Shown in pieces: positions 26,395 to 35,275 of a stretch of 64,000 nucleotides of DNA. Every line of letters begins with the position of its first letter. Position 1 is the first letter of the stretch. Below the pieces are notes generated by a model. The model was given only the letters and a program-made list of their open reading frames with translations. It searched no databases and was not told the origin of the DNA. Source of the DNA: Empedobacter stercoris (GTDB lineage: Bacteria > Bacteroidota > Bacteroidia > Flavobacteriales > Weeksellaceae); NCBI RefSeq assembly GCF_025244765.1, contig NZ_CP104209.1, positions 2,672,501 through 2,736,500 of the forward strand, read 5' to 3'. A program made the translations under genes and the position numbers.

Positions 26395-27087
26395 ATGGAA
26401 GCTAAAAATGTAATTGAGTTAAGTCAATCATCTATATATCAAAGAAATCATTTAGTATTATCGGACGTTAATTTTACACTAAACGAAGGTGAATTTGTTT
26501 ATCTAATCGGGAAAACGGGAAGTGGAAAAAGTAGTTTGTTAAAAGTACTTTATGGTGATTTACCACTACAATCAGGGCAAGGAGCTGTGGTTGGAATGGA
26601 TTTGAAATCATTAAAAACAAGTAAAATTCCAGACCTTAGAAGGCATTTAGGGATTGTCTTTCAGGATTTCCAATTATTAACAGACCGTACAGTTGAACAA
26701 AATTTAATCTTTGTTTTGAAGGCTACAGGTTGGAAAGATAAAGCGACAATTGATAAACGTATCGATGAGGTTTTAGATGCAGTAGGTATGTTGTCTAAAA
26801 AGAAAATGATGCCATTCCGTCTTTCAGGTGGTGAGCAGCAGCGTGTTTCTATTGCTCGTGCTTTGTTGAATCATCCAGAATTGATTTTAGCTGATGAGCC
26901 GACAGGAAACTTAGATCCAGAAACTTCAAATGACATAATGGATTTGTTGTTATCTGTGTCAAAACAAAATAATTGTGCAGTTTTAATGGCTACACATGAT
27001 TACGAAATTATTCGTCGTTATCCTGCTCGTAAAGTACGTTGTGAAGACGGAAAATTATTTGAGGTTACTGAAGCAATCACAGAATAA
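26395..27087 (+). CDS. ftsE: Cell-division ABC ATPase FtsE
   Basis: The start chosen is the ATG at 26395 (MEAKN); an upstream in-frame ATG falls inside the rpmH terminator. 230 residues with Walker A GKTGSGKSS, signature LSGGEQQRVSIARAL, Walker B LILADEP and the FtsE-typical GNLDPETS. FtsE pairs with the membrane protein FtsX at the division site to activate peptidoglycan hydrolases. No ftsX lies beside it here, so the partner must be elsewhere. LolD-like ATPases are the main alternative identity. Confidence 0.88.
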   Translation: MEAKNVIELSQSSIYQRNHLVLSDVNFTLNEGEFVYLIGKTGSGKSSLLKVLYGDLPLQSGQGAVVGMDLKSLKTSKIPDLRRHLGIVFQDFQLLTDRTVEQNLIFVLKATGWKDKATIDKRIDEVLDAVGMLSKKKMMPFRLSGGEQQRVSIARALLNHPELILADEPTGNLDPETSNDIMDLLLSVSKQNNCAVLMATHDYEIIRRYPARKVRCEDGKLFEVTEAITE

Positions 27088-27114
27088 AAATTTATATACA
27101 ATATAATTTTAAAG

Positions 27115-27147
27115 AAAGAGTTTACTTAGTTGTAGACTCTTTTTTTT
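27115..27147 (+). terminator. ftsE terminator
   Basis: An 11-bp stem with one G-T pair (arms 27115-27125 and 27132-27143), followed by T7. Confidence 0.7.
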
Positions 27148-27165
27148 ATATATTAAACTAATAAA

Positions 27166-28281
27166 ATGTTTAGAGATAAACCATTACATTTTGTAAGCAT
27201 GGACACGCCTTTTCCTCCAAGTTATGGAGGAGTGATAGACGTGTTTTTTAAATTACAGGCTTTTCATCAATTAGGGGTAAAAGTGTATTTACATGTTTTT
27301 GGATTTAAAGAAAATAAAGAGAGTGGTTTAGAAAAGTATGCTGAAAAAGTCTACTATTATCCTATCAAGCAAAATCCTTTTTTGGTTTTTAATAAATCTC
27401 CATTTTCAGTTTGTTCAAGAAATGGAAATAAATTATTTGAAAATATAACCAAAATTGACGCACCAATTTTTTTTGAAAGCCTTAAAACGACAGATATTAT
27501 TCGAAAATTTAATTTATCAAATCAAAAAAAATATTTAAGATTACATAATATTGAGCAAAATTATTTTGAAGGTTTAGCTTTAAGTGAAACAAATATTTTT
27601 AAGAGAGTGATGTATTACTTAGAAGCTAAAAAGTACATTAAATATGAGCCGATTATGAGTCATTTTGATCAAATTTTCACGTTGTCTAATTATGAACAAG
27701 ATTATATATATCAAACGTTTTCTAAAGGTAAATTTATACCTGTTTTTCATGGGAATAATACCTTTTTTAATTTAAAAGGTTGTGGTCATTATGCCTTGTA
27801 TCATGGGGATTTAAGAGCAGCAGATAACCGTAGAGCTGTAGAATTTTTGATTGATGTTTTTAACGATATAGATTATCCTTTAATCATCGCTTCAAGTTCT
27901 AAACAAGCATGGGTTGAAGATAAAATAGTTGGTAGAAAGAATATTAAATTTATTTACTTAGAAGATTTTAAACATCTGTTAACGTTGTTTAAAAATGCTC
28001 AAATGAATATTAGTTGGTCTTTTCAGCAGTCTGGAACGAAATTGAAAGTTGTAAATGCATTATTTAATAGTCGATATTCTATTATTAATGACAATGTGAT
28101 AGATGACGATCATATTCGTCAATTATGTATTGAAGTTAAGAATAAAAAGGAGCTTATTGAACAAATTAATTTATTGAAAAATAAACCATTTATTGCTTCA
28201 GAAACTTACAAATCTATTTTAGAAACTTATTTAAATGACAGAATGAATGCAAAAAATATTTTAAACGAAATTTTTTCTTAA
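27166..28281 (+). CDS. GT-B glycosyltransferase (family 4-like)
   Basis: 371 residues. An N-terminal Rossmann half starts with DTPFPPSYGGVIDV, the glycine-rich acceptor-side loop typical of GT4-like enzymes. A C-terminal half contains YHGDLRAADNRRAVEFL. It lacks a strongly conserved EX7E motif, so donor specificity is open. It heads a short group with a 2OG-Fe(II) oxygenase (25 nt downstream), a second glycosyltransferase on the other strand and kdsA, suggesting work on lipopolysaccharide or another surface glycan. Confidence 0.8.
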   Translation: MFRDKPLHFVSMDTPFPPSYGGVIDVFFKLQAFHQLGVKVYLHVFGFKENKESGLEKYAEKVYYYPIKQNPFLVFNKSPFSVCSRNGNKLFENITKIDAPIFFESLKTTDIIRKFNLSNQKKYLRLHNIEQNYFEGLALSETNIFKRVMYYLEAKKYIKYEPIMSHFDQIFTLSNYEQDYIYQTFSKGKFIPVFHGNNTFFNLKGCGHYALYHGDLRAADNRRAVEFLIDVFNDIDYPLIIASSSKQAWVEDKIVGRKNIKFIYLEDFKHLLTLFKNAQMNISWSFQQSGTKLKVVNALFNSRYSIINDNVIDDDHIRQLCIEVKNKKELIEQINLLKNKPFIASETYKSILETYLNDRMNAKNILNEIFS

Positions 28282-28305
28282 ATTTAAATACAATTAACAA
28301 CGAAT

Positions 28306-29127
28306 ATGCGCAGAGAAAATTTTGCAGATTTAATTTTACAAAAAATTAAAGACCAAAAAGACACTATAAAACAGCAATATCATACTTCTAAAAATAAAAT
28401 TGGATATTTTTGGATAGATGATTTATTGCCAAAAGATTTAGCATTGGAAATTAATGAAAACTTTCCTTCTAAAGATGAAATGGTTTTGAAAAAAAGTTTG
28501 AAAGAAGATAAATATATCGCTGTTCAAATGAACCAATATCATCCTATTTTGGAAGAGATTATTTATGCTTTTCAAGACGAAAGAATTGTGAGTTTGATTG
28601 CAGAAATATGTGATATAAAGCAACCTATTCCAGATTCTTCTTTGTATGCTGGCGGATTGTCGATGATGGGGAATAAACAATTTTTACAACCACATTTAGA
28701 TAATTCTCATGATGCAAAAAGAGAATTATGGCGCGTATTAAATTTATTGTATTATGTGACACCAGATTGGAGAGAAGAATATGGAGGAAATTTAGAAATT
28801 TGGCAAAATGGATTGAAGAATGAGCAGATTACAATTTTTAGTAAATTCAATCGATTAGCTGTAATGGCGACGCATAATGAATCGTTGCATTCGGTTTCAC
28901 CAATAAAATATGAAGGGTTTAGAAAATGCGTGTCGAATTATTATTTTTCGAAAGAACCTTTAAGAGAAACAGATTCGTTTCATGTTACATCTTTTAGAGG
29001 GCGTCCTGAACAAAAAGTGTTGGATCAAGTTTTACAAGTTGATAATGCGTTGAGAATGGGGGTTAGAAAGGTTTTTAAGAAAGGAGTAGTCGAAAATCCG
29101 CATGTATATAAAAAAGAAAAAGAATAG
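28306..29127 (+). CDS. 2OG-Fe(II) oxygenase family protein
   Basis: 273 residues. The double-stranded beta-helix core has the iron triad His-x-Asp in QPHLDNS (about 125-131) and a distal His in SLHSVSP (about 197-203). The 2-oxoglutarate-binding Arg is in FRKCVSNYYFS. It resembles prolyl-4-hydroxylase-type proteins. It follows a glycosyltransferase by 25 nt and is probably cotranscribed, so it may hydroxylate a sugar, lipid or protein of the envelope. The substrate is unknown. Confidence 0.82.
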   Translation: MRRENFADLILQKIKDQKDTIKQQYHTSKNKIGYFWIDDLLPKDLALEINENFPSKDEMVLKKSLKEDKYIAVQMNQYHPILEEIIYAFQDERIVSLIAEICDIKQPIPDSSLYAGGLSMMGNKQFLQPHLDNSHDAKRELWRVLNLLYYVTPDWREEYGGNLEIWQNGLKNEQITIFSKFNRLAVMATHNESLHSVSPIKYEGFRKCVSNYYFSKEPLRETDSFHVTSFRGRPEQKVLDQVLQVDNALRMGVRKVFKKGVVENPHVYKKEKE

Positions 29128-29142
29128 GTTAAGGAGATTAAC

Positions 29143-30261
29143 CTATTTTTTTATTTGTTCAAAAATTGCTTTAAGTTTTATTTCTTCGTTTTCCCAACAA
29201 AGTTCTTTTGCAGCTTTTGCAAGATTTTCTTGGTAACTTCGTTTTCCTTCGTTTAAGATCTCTTGTAATGTTTCGGCCAAATGTTTTGGTTCATGGTTTA
29301 TAATCACTTTACCTACGTTGTATTCTTCTACCATTTTTTTTATCTCTGGTAAATTTGTCGCTAAAATAGGAACTCTTGCTTGAATAAAGTCAAATAGTTT
29401 ATTCGGTAGAGCATAGCGATAGCTTAAACCTAAATCTTCTTCCAAACTCATTCCTACATCAGCTAAAGGTGTTATGGTTTTTAAAGTTTTTGGGGGGATA
29501 TTTCCTAAAAAATGAATGCGATTTGTAAGGTTTAAATTTTTTACCAATTGCTCGTATTCTGCTTTTTTTGGACCTTCTCCAGCAATCCAAAATTGACAAT
29601 TTTCGACATACTTAAATGCTTCAATCATTTTATCGATTCCTCGACTCATATTGATTGCTCCTTGATACATTAAAATTTTGTCATTCGTTGGATTTTCGGG
29701 TAAGCGAAAGAAAATAAAATCTTGTTTATCATTCAGTTTTGTTCGATTGGGAACATTTCTAATCACAACCGGATTAGCGCCATATTCTTTATGAAACCAA
29801 TTAGCATATCCATCACTAACGGTGTAAAAATGATTGATTTTTGGAAGTAAGAATTGTTCTAAAGTTTTCCATATTTTTTTTGTTTTTGGACGATTCTGAA
29901 GTGATGGTAACTCTGAGAAAATCTCATGACTATCAAAAACTAAAGGTCTATTTTTGATTTTGCTGACCAAGTAAAAAGGGAATAAACTGTCCAAATCATT
30001 TGCTAATAAAATGGTCTTTTTATCTGTTTTTTTTAATAAAGTAAAAAATAATTTCCAATTAAATTCGGCATACATTTTCATCGTTGATTGATTATTCATC
30101 TCAATCAAATGCGTTTTGTATGGTTTATTCAAATTTGGCTTTCCTTTTAATGTTGCGCCAATTAATTCTACATCATATCCAAATTTCAATAAAGAATGAC
30201 AAACTTTATCTAATCGTTGATCCGTTTCAATATTATTTAATACTGCAGAAAGAATTTTCAA
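29143..30261 (-). CDS. Glycosyltransferase, GT4 family
   Basis: 372 residues of GT-B fold. The C-terminal donor-binding half shows MYQGAINMSRGIDKMIEAF, FWIAGEGPKKAEYEQL and a later acidic stretch around MSLEEDLGLSYRYALPNKLFD, equivalent to the EX7E region. It transfers a nucleotide-sugar-linked hexose to an unknown acceptor. It converges on the oxygenase gene and is followed upstream by a small membrane protein gene on the same strand, 18 nt away. Confidence 0.9.
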   Translation of the reverse strand: MKILSAVLNNIETDQRLDKVCHSLLKFGYDVELIGATLKGKPNLNKPYKTHLIEMNNQSTMKMYAEFNWKLFFTLLKKTDKKTILLANDLDSLFPFYLVSKIKNRPLVFDSHEIFSELPSLQNRPKTKKIWKTLEQFLLPKINHFYTVSDGYANWFHKEYGANPVVIRNVPNRTKLNDKQDFIFFRLPENPTNDKILMYQGAINMSRGIDKMIEAFKYVENCQFWIAGEGPKKAEYEQLVKNLNLTNRIHFLGNIPPKTLKTITPLADVGMSLEEDLGLSYRYALPNKLFDFIQARVPILATNLPEIKKMVEEYNVGKVIINHEPKHLAETLQEILNEGKRSYQENLAKAAKELCWENEEIKLKAIFEQIKK

Positions 30262-30279
30262 TGTTGTGGTTTTTAAAGG

Positions 30280-30513
30280 TTATTTTCCAGGTTTAAAAGC
30301 AATATAATAAGCCTGTACTAAAAATAATAACGCATTCGGAATAAGAACTGGCCAAGCCTCAATCATTGCAGCATAAATCACAAAACATATACACCCTATT
30401 GCATTGATAATACGAATGGTTGTGATTTTTGAAAAAAAGAATGCTAGTACAATAAAGACTGAAGCTAAATAGCCAAAAATATCAGCTATACCAATATTAG
30501 ATAAAAAATCCAT
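30280..30513 (-). CDS. Small integral membrane protein, YgjV-like
   Basis: 77 residues forming three hydrophobic helices (about 8-28, 32-50 and 53-72) with a short polar tail. The pattern, including TTIRIINAIGCICFVIYA, resembles the repeat unit of YgjV/PQ-loop-like inner-membrane proteins. Function is unknown. It sits 18 nt upstream of the GT4 gene on the same strand and is likely cotranscribed. Confidence that it is a real gene is good; the family name is tentative. Confidence 0.72.
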   Translation of the reverse strand: MDFLSNIGIADIFGYLASVFIVLAFFFSKITTIRIINAIGCICFVIYAAMIEAWPVLIPNALLFLVQAYYIAFKPGK

Positions 30514-30577
30514 AAAATGATAAATAAGAATGATAAAGTATAGGCAAAATTATGAAAAATAAGTCGATAACTTTGTG

Positions 30578-30585
30578 TAAATTTG
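30578..30585 (+). promoter_or_regulatory. -7 promoter element of kdsA, 4 nt from the ATG
   Basis: TAAATTTG followed by only CACA before the kdsA ATG. The expected transcription start would fall at or beside the start codon. Confidence 0.65.
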
Positions 30586-30589
30586 CACA

Positions 30590-31399
30590 ATGATAGAAAC
30601 TTTATCAAAGATAAAACACAAAGATTCGCCAAATTTCTTTTTACTTGCTGGTCCATGTGCCATCGAGAATGAGGATATGGCTTTGAGAATTGCTGAAAAA
30701 GTAATTAACATTACTGATAAATTAGAGATTCCTTATGTTTTTAAAGGATCTTTCAGAAAAGCAAACCGTTCTCGTATTGATAGTTTTACAGGAATTGGAG
30801 ATGAAAAAGCATTGAAGATTATTCAAAAAGTAGGCGAAACATTTGATGTTCCTACAACAACGGATATTCATGAACCTTTTCATGCAGAAATGGCTGCAGC
30901 TTATGTAGATGTTTTACAAATTCCTGCTTTTTTGGTTCGTCAAACGGACTTAGTTGTTGCTGCTGCAAAAACAGGGAAGCATGTTACGCTGAAAAAAGGA
31001 CAGTTTCTTTCGCCAGAAGCAATGAAATTTCCTGTTGAAAAAGTGACAGATTCAGGTAACAATAATGTAGCTATAATCGAACGAGGAACAATGTTAGGTT
31101 ATGGTGATTTAGTGGTGGATTATCGTGGAATTCCTGTGATGCAAAACTATGCGCCAGTTATTTTAGATATCACGCATTCATTACAACAACCAAATCAAGC
31201 TTCGGGTGTTACAGGAGGAAAACCAGAGTTAATCGAAACGATTGCAAAAGCTGGAATTGCTGTAGGTGCTGACGGTATTTTTATCGAAACGCATCAAGAT
31301 CCTAAAAATGCAAAAAGCGACGGAGCAAATATGTTACAATTAGATTTGTTAGAAGGATTATTAACGAAATTAGTTAGAGTTCGTCAAGCAATTCTTTAA
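30590..31399 (+). CDS. kdsA: 3-deoxy-8-phosphooctulonate synthase (KDO-8-phosphate synthase)
   Basis: 269 residues. The TIM-barrel motifs LLAGPCAIE, YVFKGSFRKANRSR and TTDIHEP are intact, as is the PNQASGVTGGKPE loop. It condenses phosphoenolpyruvate with arabinose-5-phosphate to KDO-8-phosphate for lipid A-core assembly, in the cytoplasm. A promoter element ends 4 nt before the ATG, so the mRNA may be leaderless. A perfect 13-bp inverted repeat lies 31 nt after the stop. Confidence 0.97.
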   Translation: MIETLSKIKHKDSPNFFLLAGPCAIENEDMALRIAEKVINITDKLEIPYVFKGSFRKANRSRIDSFTGIGDEKALKIIQKVGETFDVPTTTDIHEPFHAEMAAAYVDVLQIPAFLVRQTDLVVAAAKTGKHVTLKKGQFLSPEAMKFPVEKVTDSGNNNVAIIERGTMLGYGDLVVDYRGIPVMQNYAPVILDITHSLQQPNQASGVTGGKPELIETIAKAGIAVGADGIFIETHQDPKNAKSDGANMLQLDLLEGLLTKLVRVRQAIL

Positions 31400-31430
31400 T
31401 TTTTTTTTTAAGAATTCAATGATATTAAAT

Positions 31431-31457
31431 AATACTTAATCAACTTGATTAAGTATT
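31431..31457. terminator. Perfect 13-bp inverted repeat between kdsA and hemN-like gene
   Basis: AATACTTAATCAA and its exact complement flank a single C. The T-rich tail on the plus strand fits a kdsA terminator. Because it ends only 15 nt before the next ATG, an operator role for the heme gene is an alternative. Confidence 0.6.
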
Positions 31458-31472
31458 TTTAATTTTTTAGAT

Positions 31473-32834
31473 ATGAATAATTTAATCCAAAAATACAATA
31501 TTCCAGGACCTCGTTACACAAGTTATCCTACAGTTCCATTTTGGGACAATAATGGATTTACAAAACAAGGATGGGTGGAAACTTTCCAACGATCTTTTGA
31601 TGAAAGTAATGCAGAAGAAGGAATATCAATTTATATTCACTTACCTTATTGTGAGTCTTTGTGTACATTTTGTGCATGTAACAAACGTATTACTAAACAA
31701 CATTCGGTAGAAATTCCTTATATTGATACAGTTTTGAAAGAATGGAAATTGTATGTAGATTTATTTTCATCTCGACCAAAAATTAAGGAAATTCATTTAG
31801 GAGGAGGAACACCAACTTTTTTCTCTTCAGAAAATTTGAAGAAATTAATTGATGGTATTTTTGAATATGCGGATGCTGCCGAAGGACACGAATTTAGTTT
31901 AGAAGGACATCCGAATAACACAACAAAAGAACATTTACAAGTATTATACGATTTAGGCTTTAGACGTATTTCGTATGGTGTACAAGACTATGATCTTAAA
32001 GTTCAGAAAGCGATTAATCGTGTTCAACCTTTCGAAAATGTGAAAAGAGCAACAGAAGAAGCGCGTGAAATTGGTTTTTCATCGATTTCTCACGATTTGA
32101 TTTTTGGGCTTCCTCATCAAACAATGGAAGGAATGTTAGAGACGATTAATTTGACAAAACAACTTAATCCAGATCGTATTTCTTTTTATAGTTATGCACA
32201 TGTACCATGGATAAAAGGAGTTGGACAACGTGGTTTTCATGAAGAAGATTTACCTACGCCAGAATTGAAACGTGCTTTGTACGAAGAAGGAAAAAAAATG
32301 TTCGAAGAAATGAATTATTTCGAAATAGGAATGGATCACTTTGCATTAGAACACGATTCGATGTATCAATCGATGAAGGAGCATACATTACACCGTAATT
32401 TTATGGGATATTCTTCTTCGAAAACACAATTAATGGTAGGCTTAGGAGTTTCTTCTATTAGCGATTCTTGGTATAGTTTCGCACAAAATGAAAAAACAGT
32501 AGAAGAGTACGAAAAATCAATCCATAACGGAGAATTATCCGTTTTCAAAGGTCATATTTTATCAGAAGAAGATTTAATTATGCGTCGTCATATTCTAAAT
32601 TTAATGTGTAATTTAGAAACTTCTTGGGCTGATGAAAGTATGAGATTTGATGATGTAGAGCGAATTAAAACGATGTTACAAGGCATGGTAGACGATAATT
32701 TGATTGAATTTGTAGAAAATGGTTTAATCGTGAAAGAACAAGGACGTCCATTTGTTCGAAATTTATGTATGACATTCGATAAGAGAATGATAGATAACGA
32801 GCCTGAAACACGTATTTTCTCAATGACAATCTAA
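31473..32834 (+). CDS. hemN: Oxygen-independent coproporphyrinogen III dehydrogenase (HemN-type radical SAM)
   Basis: 453 residues, right length for true HemN. The iron-sulfur motif reads YCESLCTFCAC (CxxxCxxC plus the extra Cys of HemN) at about 57-67. The SAM-binding HLGGGTPTF follows, and the C-terminal HemN domain ends with FVRNLCMTFD. It converts coproporphyrinogen III to protoporphyrinogen IX under low oxygen in heme synthesis. The full motif set favours HemN over HemW. Confidence 0.94.
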   Translation: MNNLIQKYNIPGPRYTSYPTVPFWDNNGFTKQGWVETFQRSFDESNAEEGISIYIHLPYCESLCTFCACNKRITKQHSVEIPYIDTVLKEWKLYVDLFSSRPKIKEIHLGGGTPTFFSSENLKKLIDGIFEYADAAEGHEFSLEGHPNNTTKEHLQVLYDLGFRRISYGVQDYDLKVQKAINRVQPFENVKRATEEAREIGFSSISHDLIFGLPHQTMEGMLETINLTKQLNPDRISFYSYAHVPWIKGVGQRGFHEEDLPTPELKRALYEEGKKMFEEMNYFEIGMDHFALEHDSMYQSMKEHTLHRNFMGYSSSKTQLMVGLGVSSISDSWYSFAQNEKTVEEYEKSIHNGELSVFKGHILSEEDLIMRRHILNLMCNLETSWADESMRFDDVERIKTMLQGMVDDNLIEFVENGLIVKEQGRPFVRNLCMTFDKRMIDNEPETRIFSMTI

Positions 32835-32873
32835 TAAAATAGATAAATGTTTTAAACTTTATCAAAAAAAGTA

Positions 32874-32881
32874 TATATTTG
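32874..32881 (+). promoter_or_regulatory. -7 promoter element of hpt-adk
   Basis: TATATTTG, 13 nt before the hpt ATG. Confidence 0.65.
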
Positions 32882-32894
32882 AATATCTCAAACA

Positions 32895-33431
32895 ATGAAA
32901 GAAATAGAAATTCACGGTAAAAAATTTATTCCGTACATCGCATTTGAAGAAATAGAACACGCCATCAAAAATATGGCAAACGAAGTTTATGAAGAATACA
33001 AAGACGAAAGGCCGATTTTTGTCGGAGTTTTAAACGGAGTTGTCATGTTCTTTAGCGATTTCTTAAAACAATATCAAGGAGAATGTGAGATTTCTTTCTT
33101 GAAGTTAAAATCTTACGAAGGAACAGAATCAACAGGAAAAGTTCAAATTGAGATGGATATTCCGATGAGTGTTGAAGGACGTCATGTAATTATTTTAGAA
33201 GATATTGTAGATACAGGTAATACGTTAGTAGAATTGCACCGTATCCTGAAAGAGAAAAAGGTGAAGTCTTTGAAAGTAGCTACTTTATTATTTAAACCAG
33301 ATGCTTACAAAAAAGAGTTGAAAGTAGATTTAGTAGGAATTTCTATTCCTGACAAATTTGTAGTAGGTTATGGATTAGATTTTGACGGATTAGGAAGAAA
33401 TTTACCAGATATTTATCAAATAAAACATTAA
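32895..33431 (+). CDS. hpt: Hypoxanthine phosphoribosyltransferase
   Basis: 178 residues. The PRPP-binding loop ILEDIVDTGNTL (about 98-109) and the N-terminal FVGVLNGVVMF (loop with PPi site) are clear, and the C-terminal VVGYGLDFDG matches bacterial HGPRTs. It salvages hypoxanthine and guanine to nucleotides in the cytoplasm. It forms an operon with adk, 5 nt downstream. Confidence 0.96.
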   Translation: MKEIEIHGKKFIPYIAFEEIEHAIKNMANEVYEEYKDERPIFVGVLNGVVMFFSDFLKQYQGECEISFLKLKSYEGTESTGKVQIEMDIPMSVEGRHVIILEDIVDTGNTLVELHRILKEKKVKSLKVATLLFKPDAYKKELKVDLVGISIPDKFVVGYGLDFDGLGRNLPDIYQIKH

Positions 33432-33436
33432 ACAAC

Positions 33437-34015
33437 ATGCTAAACATTGTATTGTTCGGACCTCCTGGCAGTGGTAAAGGAACACAAGCTAAATTTTTAG
33501 AAGAAAAATACCAAACTCCTCAAATTTCTACAGGAGACTTGTTCCGTTTCAACTTAAAAAATGAAACAGAATTAGGTGCACTTGTAAAATCTTACATGGA
33601 CAAGGGGCAGTTAGTTCCAGACGAGGTGACAACAAATATGTTGGTTGATCATTTAGACAATAATCCAAATGAACAAGGATATATTTTTGATGGATATCCA
33701 CGTACTACGTCACAAGCAGAGGCTTTAGATAAAATCCTTGCTGATAAATATAACAACGAAGTTTCGATTACATTGGCATTAGTTGTCGATGACGAAATTT
33801 TAGTAGAACGTTTATTAGAGCGCGGAAAAACATCTGGACGTGCAGATGATGTAGACGAAAAAATAATTCGTGATCGTATTACTGAGTATTACCAAAAAAC
33901 TGCAATTGTAGCTGAACACTACAAAGCACAAGGAAAATGGGTTGAGATTGATGGAGTAGGTTCTATTGAAGATATTACTGAAAAGTTAAACGCAGCAATT
34001 AAAGAAGTTTTGTAA
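33437..34015 (+). CDS. adk: Adenylate kinase
   Basis: 192 residues, the short form without the extended zinc LID. P-loop LFGPPGSGKGTQ, AMP-binding ISTGDLFR, GYPRTTSQA and the LERGKTSGRADD LID arginines are present. It interconverts ATP, ADP and AMP. It follows hpt by 5 nt, a common purine-salvage pairing in Bacteroidota. A strong hairpin terminator lies 20 nt after the stop. Confidence 0.97.
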   Translation: MLNIVLFGPPGSGKGTQAKFLEEKYQTPQISTGDLFRFNLKNETELGALVKSYMDKGQLVPDEVTTNMLVDHLDNNPNEQGYIFDGYPRTTSQAEALDKILADKYNNEVSITLALVVDDEILVERLLERGKTSGRADDVDEKIIRDRITEYYQKTAIVAEHYKAQGKWVEIDGVGSIEDITEKLNAAIKEVL

Positions 34016-34035
34016 GAACAACTTTATATAGAAAT

Positions 34036-34067
34036 AAAAAGGATTCTCGATTGAGAATCCTTTTTTT
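34036..34067 (+). terminator. Terminator after adk
   Basis: 13-bp perfect stem (34036-34048 with 34053-34065), 4-nt loop and T7 on the plus strand. It also has an A tract for the minus strand, so it may serve pyrD too. Confidence 0.85.
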
Positions 34068-34106
34068 ATTATCAAGTTTAATTTATTTAGTCAAACTTTG
34101 TACGAG

Positions 34107-35138
34107 TTATTTGCCTTCAACCAATCCTTTGCAAATATTCTTTACAATAGCAGGACCTTCGTAAATAAAACCAGTGTAAACCTGTAATAAACTTGCACCA
34201 GCTTCCAACTTTTCTTTTGCATCTTCGGCTGTATGAATACCGCCAACACCAATAATAGGAAAGGCTTTGTTCGATTTTTCTGAAAGATAACGAATGACTT
34301 CTGTCGAACGCTTTTTAAGTGGTTTTCCTGAAACGCCGCCTGTTTCTTTTACAATCTCTGGATCAGAATTTAATCCTTCTCTTGAAATGGTTGTATTAGT
34401 AGCTATAACTCCAGCAATTTTAGATTCTAACACGATTTCAATAATATCGTCTAATTGAGAATTGGTCAAATCGGGAGCGATTTTAAGTAAAATAGGCTTT
34501 GGTATTTCGTGTTGGTGATTGTATTGTTGCAAATATTTTAAGATGTACAATAAGGGTTCTTTTTCTTGTAAATCCCGTAATCCTGGTGTGTTTGGCGAAC
34601 TTACGTTCACGACAAAGTAATCAACATAATCAAACAAAGCATTGAAACATTTCACATAATCATCAACCGCATCTTCGTTTGGAGTGACTTTATTTTTACC
34701 AATATTTCCACCAATGATATAACGCTCGCGATGAGGTAATTCTTTTATTTTTTTAACAGCATAGTCAACACCTTTATTATTAAATCCCATTCGATTAATA
34801 ATTGCTTCATCTTCAACTAAACGAAACATTCGAGGAGCTTCGTTTCCGGGTTGAGGTTTTGGTGTAACGGTCCCAATTTCGATAAAACCAAATCCGAAGT
34901 GGTTCAATTCTTCGATGTATTCAGCATTTTTATCAAAACCTGCAGCTAAACCAATTGGATTTTTGAACTTGATTCCAAAAACTTCACGTTCTAAACTTGG
35001 ATGATTGAATTGATAAAATTTATCTAATAGTTTTCCAACACCAGGAAATGCAACATAATTTTTTAGGTTACGCATAACAAAATGATGCGCATCTTCAGGC
35101 TGTAATTGAAATAGAATTTGCTTGACTTGTTTGTACAT
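34107..35138 (-). CDS. pyrD: Dihydroorotate dehydrogenase (quinone), class 2
   Basis: 343 residues with the N-terminal membrane-association helices of class 2 ([17 protein letters not shown]), then FMN-barrel motifs [41 protein letters not shown] (catalytic Ser) and [11 protein letters not shown]. It oxidises dihydroorotate to orotate and passes electrons to the quinone pool at the inner membrane. A TAnnTTTG element ends 4 nt before the ATG, so the transcript may be leaderless. Confidence 0.97.
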   Translation of the reverse strand: MYKQVKQILFQLQPEDAHHFVMRNLKNYVAFPGVGKLLDKFYQFNHPSLEREVFGIKFKNPIGLAAGFDKNAEYIEELNHFGFGFIEIGTVTPKPQPGNEAPRMFRLVEDEAIINRMGFNNKGVDYAVKKIKELPHRERYIIGGNIGKNKVTPNEDAVDDYVKCFNALFDYVDYFVVNVSSPNTPGLRDLQEKEPLLYILKYLQQYNHQHEIPKPILLKIAPDLTNSQLDDIIEIVLESKIAGVIATNTTISREGLNSDPEIVKETGGVSGKPLKKRSTEVIRYLSEKSNKAFPIIGVGGIHTAEDAKEKLEAGASLLQVYTGFIYEGPAIVKNICKGLVEGK

Positions 35139-35142
35139 GCTG

Positions 35143-35150
35143 CAAAATTA
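35143..35150 (-). promoter_or_regulatory. -7 promoter element of pyrD, 4 nt from the ATG
   Basis: Minus strand TAATTTTG followed by CAGC and the ATG. The spacing is the same as at kdsA and idi. Confidence 0.6.
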
Positions 35151-35243
35151 AACATATCCGATAAATATTCAACTCAACTATTCATCAGTTTTACAATATT
35201 TTGAAACTTAACAATTAGATTTTAATAAACAAATTAGAAATCG

Positions 35244-35251
35244 TACTTTTG
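35244..35251 (+). promoter_or_regulatory. -7 promoter element of obg
   Basis: TACTTTTG, 24 nt before the obg ATG, which also has an AAGAGAG purine stretch just upstream. Confidence 0.65.
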
Positions 35252-35275
35252 CAGACTAATTAAAAGAGAGAAAAT

